Positions 56,044-64,000 of a stretch of DNA of 64,000 nt are shown here, one piece after another. The notes beneath the pieces are model-generated. The model was not told the DNA's origin, searched no databases, and worked only from the letters and a program-made list of their open reading frames with translations. The position numbers and the translations under genes are program-made. This stretch comes from Colias croceus (Eukaryota; Arthropoda; Insecta; Lepidoptera; Pieridae), in the NCBI RefSeq assembly GCF_905220415.1, contig NC_059553.1, positions 7,402,501-7,466,500 on the forward strand, in the 5' to 3' direction. Within the stretch, counting starts at the first letter, position 1. Each line of letters begins with the position of its first letter.

Positions 56044-57778
56044 ACACGCTGTTCAAACAACACACATGACTGTATTTTTGTACATTTTTATGCAACCGAC
56101 TTCTTTAGAGTTTAGACTCGATTTTGAACCACTCACGGACAATTATTATCAACGATCGGTAATAATACAATAATTTCATGAGTTTACTTTAGTAAAGCGC
56201 ACGCTTTAATAAATCTGAACTTTTTAAACCTTTTTATTATCGTTTAACTTGACTTTTTCATCCTCAAACCAGTACTTAGGTACCTACATAAAGGAATCTT
56301 GTGTAAATCAATGCAAGATATATTCACAAAACCCACGTTTCCCTGACCCCAGTCTAGATCATTAGGTATTTCATACTGCTTTCTGCGATATTCAGCTCAA
56401 ATACAAATCATGGAACAGTTCACAATACCGCAAATCCTGGAAGGAAATCGTGTCGTGCTGCAATTGATTTCCTCTCGAACCGCATCAAATTGGACGCCTT
56501 TTGACGCCGAAATGTAGTGAAATACAAGATATATTAAAAAACAAAAAGCTCAACTAAAAATTTTACTCGTAATTACATTTTGGAGGCTTTTTTTTGGTTT
56601 GATGGAAAAGTGTAAATCTCACGAAATAAGACGAATCAATTGATACTATTCACATAAAAATAGGACTTTAGCAGCCGCTAAGGCTTTAGGGCATGCCAAA
56701 GAAATATCTAAGTACATATACATAGATAGGTAGATACCCTCTAAAAACATAACATTCCTTCCGTCGCTGCCGACTAAAAAGAAATATGAAAATCTCAATC
56801 AAAAAATTTCCAGTTAGTTTCCGAGCGCATGGCGTACGATATTACTTCATTCTGTCAATAACAAGACGTGGAAATGGAAACAGTGCATTCCCGAATGTAC
56901 CGAGATAATGGATTATTTCGTGGCTTCATACGCAAATGAAACTTTGTAAATTCAATTTTGCTCTTGACTTGCGCATTTTCTTCTTCTTTTTGGTAATCGA
57001 ATTTAGATTGTGGAATCGAAAAGCGATTGTATACTTTACCAAAGAATACATATTAATGCTTAGGTAATATTATACACTGTGATACCAATGTGTACTTTGA
57101 ATCAGTTCTATTTTATATCTAAAATTTCAGTCGAGCGATCTGATATCATAACATAAATTAATGTATTCCCTCGATAATTATTAAGTGGATATCATACAAA
57201 GTTTTTTTAGTAAACATAAAAGCAATGAACAAGGCTCTCCATTTCTTAATAAAATAAAATGTTTTCTTGACCTTTGAAAGTAATTTACTCAATCCAAATA
57301 AAGCGGGGATTGGCCGTAACAAAGGGTACAGAAATAAAAATATTGATGGTGCAATTTCATAAAAGATCTCTCGTTTACAATAATTTTAGGAGCCATAAAC
57401 ACCAGGTGCTATATGAGATGAGACTAAGGTAGACTAGAATGCTTGAATATTAAACAATGGCTTTCGTCTGGGTGATAAAAAGACAGCTCTTAGCTCTTAA
57501 ATAGCAAAATGAAATTTTGGAAAGTTCTTTGCACTGAATAATTAAGTAAACTATCTTATTCATACGAAACTTACAATTAATGCAAACTTTTTATACAATA
57601 AGCAATGATAAATGCTTTTAATTAACACAAGCAACACAGCAAAAAAATACGGATCGTTGTGTGATATTAATGTGTTTTTTAAGTAATTTCCGAGAAAATG
57701 TACAATCTAGACATCGTCAAAGTATAAAATGTAATAATCGAATAACCAACTAAACATTGTTTTATTAATTTCTTCTAG
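56044..57778. other. Trpm intron, no feature recognised
   Basis: AT-rich, apparently unique. No exon, RNA or transposon ends found. Confidence 0.45.
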
Positions 57779-58037
57779 GAGCCCTCGATGAAGCAATGAT
57801 GCAAGCGCTAGAACACGACCGTATAGATTTCGTAAAGCTCCTTCTAGAAAACGGAGTATCCATGAGGAAATTCCTCACAATACCTCGTTTGGAAGAACTT
57901 TATAACACCAAGAGTGGGCCCAGTAATACTTTGCGGTATATTCTGAGGGATGTGAGGCCACATCTGCCGAGAGGATATGTGTATACGCTGCATGATATTG
58001 GCTTGGTCATCAATAAGCTCATGGGAGGCGCATATAG
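57779..58037 (+). CDS. Trpm: Trpm exon i
   Basis: Acceptor atttcttctag, donor ag|gtaaga, phase 1 in and phase 2 out. It encodes ALDEAMMQALEHDRIDF, VKLLLENGVSMRKFLTI, PRLEELYNTKSGPSNTL, DVRPHLPRGYVYTLHDIG and LVINKLMGGAYR. The alternation of short helices with L-L-x-x-G-V resembles an ankyrin-like repeat and is highly conserved in TRPM channels. Confidence 0.96.
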
Positions 58038-58311
58038 GTAAGATTTAGAATGCAATTGAAATTTTTAGACTCAAAATTAGAAGCATAGATATTAGATAGG
58101 CACAGTTTACATTACTCAGATAAACAACAGTTTTCTTAAATTGTAAAGGTAGAGAGCTCTACGTGAAAAAAATATGAAATAGATGGTTGGAATAGGTAAT
58201 TTGAATAATTCAGAAGAATGTGTGAATTTTTATTTCTGTTGTAAGTATTCCGTTTTGAGAATTCCGTAATTGTAATTAAAAAAAAAGACGGGTTGCACTA
58301 CGGGAGTGCCG

Positions 58312-58508
58312 GCAGAAGTGAAAACTTGATTATTAACGTTCAGCATGTTTGATTTGATATTTTGGAATGGTATCCGTCTTACGCATGGAATACCTATAAG
58401 GGCTAAAAAAAAAAAACATCCGTCACGCTTTTTCGATCAGGCCACGTGTCCTGACGCGAGTTTAAGATTTTATACCCAACGCCGCTAAAGAAGTTTTCAC
58501 TTCAAAAA
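58312..58508. mobile_element. Small inverted-repeat element related to that at 42142
   Basis: agaagtgaaaacttgattat at 58314 faces gctaaagaagttttcacttc at 58484-58504; the interior has acatccgtcacgctttttcg and ggccacgtgtcctgacgcga. About 190 bp, same gaagtgaaa / tttcacttc ends as the 42-kb element with an extra base. Another partial is seen at 12170-12200. Confidence 0.6.
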
Positions 58509-58993
58509 AATATTTTATCGATATTTTAGTCTGCAGTAAAACATCTGGTTTTTAATTGAAAACGGATGATATTCAAACAATTTACAAATGACTCAGGTAT
58601 TTTTTCCAAAACCAACGTGAATCGTATCTTCTGCAAAAATGCAAACACTTTCCCTTTGAGGCTTGAAGTAAAATCAAACAGTGATCATTTATAGTGAATG
58701 AAAAGGCCGATGCAGTGTTATTTTTGGTACGAATAGAATTTTCATGAGTTCCTGTCGTTGATAGATCGATGCCTTTGTGACGGCCCCACTGGGCTTGTGT
58801 TATCAAACATATTTACTATTCAACAGTAAAAAGTCAAGTTATTGGTTTATTTTGTTCGCATTCAATCGGGAATTGAAACGCTTTTGTATTATTAATATCA
58901 TTTTATTTGCATTGTTCTTTTGGTGTATCACTCTTTTAGAGCAAACCAGGCTTATATGAAGCTTTTTCTATTTCATATTATAAATGTAATGTA

Positions 58994-59165
58994 CTAGCTG
59001 TGCCCCGCGGTTTTACCCACAGTGCTTAGATCATGTTGGTCTTAGTGTGATGATATATAGCATATAGCCTTCCTCAATAAATGGGCTATACAACACCGAA
59101 ATAATTTTCCAAATCGGACAAGTGGTTCCTGAGATTAGCGCGTTCAAACACTCTTCAGCTTTATT
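58994..59165 (-). repeat. RTE/SINE-like repeat
   Basis: actagctgtgccccgcggtt, catatagccttcctcaataa, ccaaatcggacaagtggttc, gattagcgcgttcaaacact and cagctttatta. Inverted relative of the pair at 18260-18657. Confidence 0.75.
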
Positions 59166-59761
59166 ATTGATATTTTAAGTAACGTTGTAGTGTTTTGCGT
59201 TATTTCTATGACTTCATAAATGAAAGAAATACACTTTATATGAAATAACGTTTTAAAATAGCATAACTTATGGAATATATTTCGTAACGTATAGATCTCA
59301 TAAATCGTAACCGAATGTTGCCAACGATCGATATAGGGATATATGGCTCTGTATATTCACTGAGATCATATTTTACCTTCAATATACGGACAAAATATTA
59401 TAACCATTACAATACTTTATACGACGTGTACAGCATGTACAATAATGTCAAATTAACTTTTTATATGGCACAGTAATAAAAACAACTGAAAACATAGGAC
59501 CAATTTGGTAAAAAAAAAACATTTTTCTTTATGTGTTTGTTGTTCAAATCACACATGTTTTCTATCTTATGTGAAATACAACGTCTAGACAACCTATACA
59601 ATGTCTAGTAGGTAATTCTAAACGGTTTTAGCTAGGTCTTATTGAAGTAATAGTAATGAAACTAAATCGAATATATAATAACTATGTCTAGACATTTCTC
59701 ATTTTTATATAGTAGATTTACAATAATGAAACTTTCCTTTCTAATTCCCAAATATAAATAT

Positions 59762-59943
59762 ATAGGGTGTCCTACAATCGTTGTACTAAGCGGAAGGGTA
59801 TTTACAGTTTTACAAAGCGTATGCAAAACTATAAATCCGTTTCTTAGTACTTTTAGTACACAGATGTTTGGTAGACTATACTTTATATAAGTCCGTTTCT
59901 TGGTACTTTTTACTTAGTACACGGACGGTGGATCACCCTGTAT
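59762..59943. mobile_element. MITE-like element with tatagggtg / caccctgta ends
   Basis: atatagggtgtcctacaatc and tggatcaccctgtataaa are inverted; the interior repeats ataaatccgtttcttagtac and ataagtccgtttcttggtac, an internal direct duplication. It ends 22 bp before Trpm exon j, right over the acceptor region. Confidence 0.6.
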
Positions 59944-59964
59944 AAACCTCTAACTCATCACTAG

Positions 59965-60148
59965 GTGCTACTACACGCGTCGCAAGTTCCGTCCGATATA
60001 CGCGAAGGTGATGAACAAGAGCGTGAACGTTCACCGCAACAGCGCGTCCTTCACCCGCCACAACGCGGGCGGCTTGTCGCTCATCACCGGCTTCATGCCC
60101 GTCACCACTGAGATGGCGCTATTTGATTATCCCTTCAATGAGCTATTG
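59965..60148 (+). CDS. Trpm: Trpm exon j (last exon in window)
   Basis: Acceptor catcactag, donor ttg|gtaagt, one base completing Arg, phase 0 out. It encodes CYYTRRKFRPIYAKVMNK, SVNVHRNSASFTRHNAG and ITGFMPVTTEMALFDYPF. GC content is markedly higher than in the neighbouring introns. The transmembrane region of the family begins well after this block and is not in the window; the remaining 3.9 kb is LINE fragment and satellite. Confidence 0.93.
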
Positions 60149-60437
60149 GTAAGTGTATTACACACACTAACACATACACAAAAGTGATGAACAGGAAATA
60201 CAAAAATAAACAGTAAACAGTCCATATTAATACTCAACACTATATTGTTCAGTGACTTTGTGTGTTGCTGATGTGGAACCTAAAGAAATATATTATTTTA
60301 ATGATATTGAGTATATTCCATGAAAAACTAAACTTAACGCCTGTTTGGATATTGATACCACAAATATTAGATCAAGCCTTATCACATAGAACTTGAAGAA
60401 TTGATAGCTATACATTCTGGCTAAGCATTTATTTATT

Positions 60438-60510
60438 TACTAGCTGACCCGCTGAACTTTGTAGGTACCGCCTTGAAATTTATAAATGTTCTGTTACCAT
60501 GGCCACAAAC
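60438..60510. repeat. Repeat fragment 'actagctgacccgctgaact'
   Basis: actagctgacccgctgaact then tgtaggtaccgccttgaaat is the usual start of an RTE-like lepidopteran repeat; only about 70 bp can be followed. Confidence 0.5.
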
Positions 60511-60857
60511 TATAACAAACAAATTTGTTTAATCTTCATTTGTTTTAATGTTATTTTTTATGACTTTAGCAGTTAATATCGAGTGAGATTTAAAATATAA
60601 TAAACTTGTAACATTTCCTATGTTGTTTCATTCGTCTAATATACTTTGTTCTGGCACTCATTATCCATCGAATCCTTTTTTCTATGTACCTAATTATCGT
60701 AAAATACACTCATATCGTAGCTTCTATTTCTTATCTCTGCCTTTCTATATTGTTCACTGATCTTGACTAACGCGCCAATAAATCTTATTAATCTTTTCTT
60801 TTTGTTATAACGGCTTATGAGAGCATTGAACCTAGCTAAATATCCTAAGAATGTAAT

Positions 60858-61556
60858 ATTTATTTATTTATTTTATTTATTTATAACTATTTATTGTACA
60901 AAGCAATTTAAGACATGTGGTACAGACTAATAAGGTACAACAATTTTGCACAATAGGCGGCCTTATTGCTACACAGCAATCTCTTCCAGGCAACCTGGTA
61001 GGAAAGGAAATGTAAGAAGAATAAGGATAGCGCAAAAAAGAAATAAAAGATAGAATATAAAAAAAAAATAATAAATAAAAATGCCTACATACTACATAAA
61101 CTACATATACTGTACATATATACTACACAGTAATATAAATATACTTCTATAATACACTACACAAACTAAAATATATATAACGGTATATACAAAAATTATA
61201 ATCATACATAAATTATTTACTAATGCTACTATTGCATGGCTAGATAATGAGCTTTCAATAGGGACTTAAAAGAACAAAGTGTTTGTGCACGTCGGATACT
61301 TTCCGGCAAGGCGTTCCAGAGCTGAATGGCACGAACAGTAAACGAATTGTCGTAAAAGTTTGACCGATGGATAGGAGTACATAATAATAAAAGGTTGGAA
61401 GAACGAAGAGTGAGAGTGTGAGTAGAGCTAAGATAGTTAAAGTTGTTTTTTAAGTAGGACGGTGTTTTAGGGTGAAATAAAATACAATACAGGAGATGAA
61501 GAATGTGAGTATTCCGGCGGAAGCGAACGGGGAGCCAGTTTAATTTATGTCCGTGA
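60858..61556 (-). mobile_element. LINE 3' fragment (CR1/L2/jockey-like)
   Basis: Minus strand: the C-terminal end of the reverse transcriptase ORF (stop at 61229), a 3' UTR with gcaataaggccgcctattgt, and a (TAAA/TTTA)n tail at 60858-60890. The element is cut on its 5' side at about 61556 by the satellite array. Confidence 0.82.
61229..61556 (-). pseudogene. Reverse transcriptase C-terminal fragment
   Basis: Reads LNWLPVRFRRNTHILHLLYC, ILFHPKTPSYLKNNFNYLSS, THTLTLRSSNLLLLCTPIHR, SNFYDNSFTVRAIQLWNALP and ESIRRAQTLCSFKSLLKAHY up to TAG. L-x-W-L-P-V/I-x-x-R, L-R-S-S and F-x-x-x-x-I-x-L-W-N-x-L-P are the standard end of non-LTR polymerases that lack a C-terminal zinc motif. About 105 codons open; the rest is lost. 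Confidence 0.85.
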
Positions 61557-61560
61557 ACTT

Positions 61561-62880
61561 AGCAGAGCATTTTTAGCGGATCAAAAAAATAATGTGAGTT
61601 CTTATCGCGTGCAGTTGAGTTCTATAGTTCCTGATACTTTTTAGAAATAGTTCTGGCGTTTTTACCTGAAAAAACGACATTTGAAAAAATGATCTGCCAA
61701 CTTCCCGTAGCAGAGCATTTTTAGCAGATCAAAAAAATAATGTGAGTTCTTATCGCGTGCAGTTGAGTTCTAGAGTTCCTGATACTTTTTAGAAATAGTT
61801 CTGGCATTTTTACCTGAAAAAACGACATTTGAAAAAATGATCTGCCAACTTCCCGTACTAGATAATTTTTAGCGGATCAAAAAAATAATGTGAGTTCTTA
61901 TCGCGTGCAGTTGAGCTCTAGAGTTCCTGATACTTTTTTGAAATAGTTCTGGTGTTTTTACCTGAAAAAACGACATTTGAAAAAATGATCTGCCAACTTC
62001 CCGTAGCAGATCATTTTTAGCAGATCAAAAAAACAATGTGAGTACTTATCGCGTGCAGTTGAGTTCTAGAGTTCCTGATACTTTTTAGAAATAGTTCTGG
62101 CGTTTTTACCTGAAAAAACGACATTTGAAAAAATAACTTAGCAGAGCATTTTTAGCAGATCAAAAAAATAATGTGAGTTCTTATCGCGTGCAGTTGAGTT
62201 CTAGAGTTCCTGATACTTTTTAGAAATAGTTCTGGCGTTTTTACCTGAAAAAACGACATTTGAAAAAATAACTTAGCAGAGCATTTTTAGCGGATCAAAA
62301 AAATAATGTGAGTTCTTATCGCGTGCAGTTGAGTTCTAGAGTTCCTGATACTTTTTAGAAATAGTTCTGGCGTTTTTACTTGAAAAAACGACATTTGAAA
62401 AAATGATCTGCCAACTTCCCGTAGCAGAGCATTTTTAGCAGATCAAAAAAATAATGTGAGTTCTTATCGCGTGCAGTTGAGTTCTAGAGTTCCTGATACT
62501 TTTTAGAAATAGTTCTGGCGTTTTTACCTGAAAAAACGACATTTGAAAAAATGATCTGCCAACTTCCCGTACTAGATAATTTTTAGCGGATCAAAAAAAT
62601 AATGTGAGTTCTTATCGCGTGCAGTTGAGTTCTAGAGTTCCTGATACTTTTTAGAAATAGTTCTGGCGTTTTTACCTGAAAAAACGACATTTGAAAAAAT
62701 GATCTGCCAACTTCCCGTAGCAGATCATTTTTAGCAGATCAAAAAAATAATGTGAGTTCTTATTGCGTGCAGTTGAGTTCTAGAGTTCCTGATACTTTTT
62801 AGAAATAGTTCTGGCGTTTTTACCTGAAAAAACGACATTTGAAAAAATAACTTAGCAGAGCATTTTTAGCGGATCAAAAG
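61561..62880 (+). repeat. Satellite array, left arm, ten monomers
   Basis: Monomers begin at about 61561, 61709, 61857, 62005, 62140, 62275, 62423, 62571, 62719 and 62854: periods 148,148,148,135,135,148,148,148,135. Each has atcaaaaaaataatgtgagt, tcttatcgcgtgcagttgag, ctgatactttttagaaatag and tacctgaaaaaacgacattt. The 135-bp version lacks gatctgccaacttccc. Variants return in order every five units (a higher-order repeat of about 714 bp). Confidence 0.95.
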
Positions 62881-62886
62881 TTATTG

Positions 62887-64000
62887 TTTCAAATGTCGTT
62901 TTTAAGGTAAAAACGCCAGAACTATTTCTAAAAAGTATCAGGAACTATAGAACTCAACTGCACGCGATAAGTACTCACATTGTTTTTTTGATCTGCTAAA
63001 AATGATCTGCTACGGGAAGTTGGCAGATCATTTTTTCAAATGTCGTTTTTTCAGGTAAAAACACCAGAACTATTTCAAAAAAGTATCAGGAACTCTAGAG
63101 CTCAACTGCACGCGATAAGAACTCACATTATTTTTTTGATCCGCTAAAAATTATCTAGTACGGGAAGTTGGCAGATCATTTTTTCAAATGTCGTTTTTTC
63201 AGGTAAAAATGCCAGAACTATTTCTAAAAAGTATCAGGAACTCTAGAACTCAACTGCACGCGATAAGAACTCACATTATTTTTTTGATCTGCTAAAAATG
63301 CTCTGCTACGGGAAGTTGGCAGATCATTTTTTCAAATGTCGTTTTTTCAGGTAAAAACGCCAGAACTATTTCTAAAAAGTATCAGGAACTCTAGAACTCA
63401 ACTGCACGCGATAAGAACTCACATTATTTTTTTGATCCGCTAAAAATGCTCTGCTAAGTTATTTTTGCAAATGTCGTTTATTCAGGTAAAAACGCCAGAA
63501 CTATTTCTAAAAAGTATCAGGAACTCTAGAACTCAGCTGCACGCGATAAGAACTCACATTATTTTTTTGATCCGCTAAAAATTATCTAGTACGGGAAGTT
63601 GGCAGATCATTTTTTTAAATGTCGTTTTTCAGGTAAAAACGCCAGAACTATGTCTAAAAAGTATCAGGAACTCTAGAACTCAACTGCACGCGATAAGAAC
63701 TCACATTATTTTTTTGATCCGCTAAAAATGCTCCGCTAAGTTATTTTTTCAAATGTCGTTTTTCCAGGTAAAAGCGCCAGAACTATTTCTAAAAAGTATC
63801 AGGAACTCTAGAACTCAACTGCACGCGATAAGAACTCACATTTTTTTTTTGATCCGCTAAAAATTATGTAATACGGGAAGTTGGCAGATCATTTTTTCAA
63901 ATGTCGTTTTTTCAGGTAAAAACGCCAGAACTATTTCTAAAAAGTATCAGGAACTCTAGAACTCAACTGCACGCGATAAGTACTCACATTGTTTTTTTGA
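62887..64000 (-). repeat. Satellite array, right arm, inverted
   Basis: The same monomers in reverse complement (tttcaaatgtcgttttt, ccagaactatttctaaaaag, actgcacgcgataagaactc) from 62887 to the end of the window and beyond. The first monomers match left-arm units 4, 3 and 2 in that order, including private changes (gagctctaga, ttttttgaaat, ggcattttt), so this is an inverted copy of the array, not independent growth. Confidence 0.93.

Larger units (their letters stand above)
7263..60148 (+). other. Trpm: Trpm gene (partial): TRPM-family cation channel, N-terminal half
   Basis: Gene-level entry. Ten exons (7263-7345, 20500-20656, 20898-21111, 22967-23126, 30181-30317, 38011-38167, 40241-40388, 51005-51194, 57779-58037, 59965-60148) have AG/GT borders and chain without a phase break into 1689 nt, 563 codons. 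Recognisable TRPM family blocks in order: WIESTFQKREC, GGKANFDLQPKLKK, TGAWIFTGGTNTG, VVSIGIAPWGIVEG, NNRHAYFLLVDNG, VVCLVIEGGTNT, VVCDGSGRAADLIAF, ESMRDYLIGTIQKTF, LALTWNRVDIARSEIF, DVRPH, IGLVINKLMGGAYR. These make up the TRPM homology (LSDAT/SLOG-like) region, the cytosolic domain that assembles and gates these membrane channels for Ca, Mg or Zn. No transmembrane segment is in the window, so the gene continues to the right; the first exon carries no ATG, so it also begins further left. Insects usually have a single Trpm gene, which supports the symbol. Confidence 0.95.

Noticed and set aside
61561..64000. Regular ~148-bp repeats resembling a CRISPR-like array
   Set aside because: Whole monomers are repeated with no unique spacers, the genome is animal, and the array has satellite-type higher-order structure.

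Overview
The window is nuclear DNA of an insect, almost certainly a moth or butterfly. It is AT-rich and intron-rich. It carries interspersed repeats of a style common in Lepidoptera (ends such as cccgcggcttcgcccgcg and the ttataatattagta tail), an R1-clade non-LTR retrotransposon, a tRNA-derived SINE, and remnants of piggyBac, hAT, PIF/Harbinger, mariner-like and Helitron transposons.

Most of the window lies inside one host gene, the TRPM cation channel Trpm, on the + strand. Ten internal exons between 7263 and 60148 join in consistent reading phase into 563 codons. They cover the conserved N-terminal (MHR/LSDAT) part of the channel. The start codon is probably upstream of the window, and the transmembrane and C-terminal exons lie downstream.

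Two genes run antisense to Trpm. The first (24320-33062) is a three-exon MADF-BESS protein of 238 aa. Its exons sit on both sides of a Trpm exon, so the two genes interleave. The second is predicted here from splice phase only (about 10944-19725, up to eight exons, about 345 aa). It has an acidic then very basic N-terminus followed by a region that looks like a winged helix. It sits wholly inside the 13-kb Trpm intron.

The introns are crowded with mobile DNA. 1-7 kb: repeats and a piggyBac relic with its TTAA ends. 8-17 kb: a hAT element with a perfect 8-bp duplication, RTE/SINE-like repeats, LINE 3' ends and a decayed Helitron helicase. 22.7-23.1 kb: two broken copies of the start of a Trpm exon directly in front of the real exon. 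28-32 kb: short inverted-repeat elements. 39-42 kb: a SINE and a Harbinger MITE. 42.1-48.3 kb: two copies of a small inverted-repeat element, the second split by a full-length R1-clade retrotransposon with both ORFs open, a 52-nt poly(A) tail and a perfect 14-bp target duplication. 50 kb: a long foldback element. 53.5-56.0 kb: a Harbinger transposon with transposase and Myb-like remnants. 60.9 kb to the end: a LINE 3' fragment running into a satellite array (monomers of 148 and 135 bp) that flips orientation at about 62880 and continues past the window edge.
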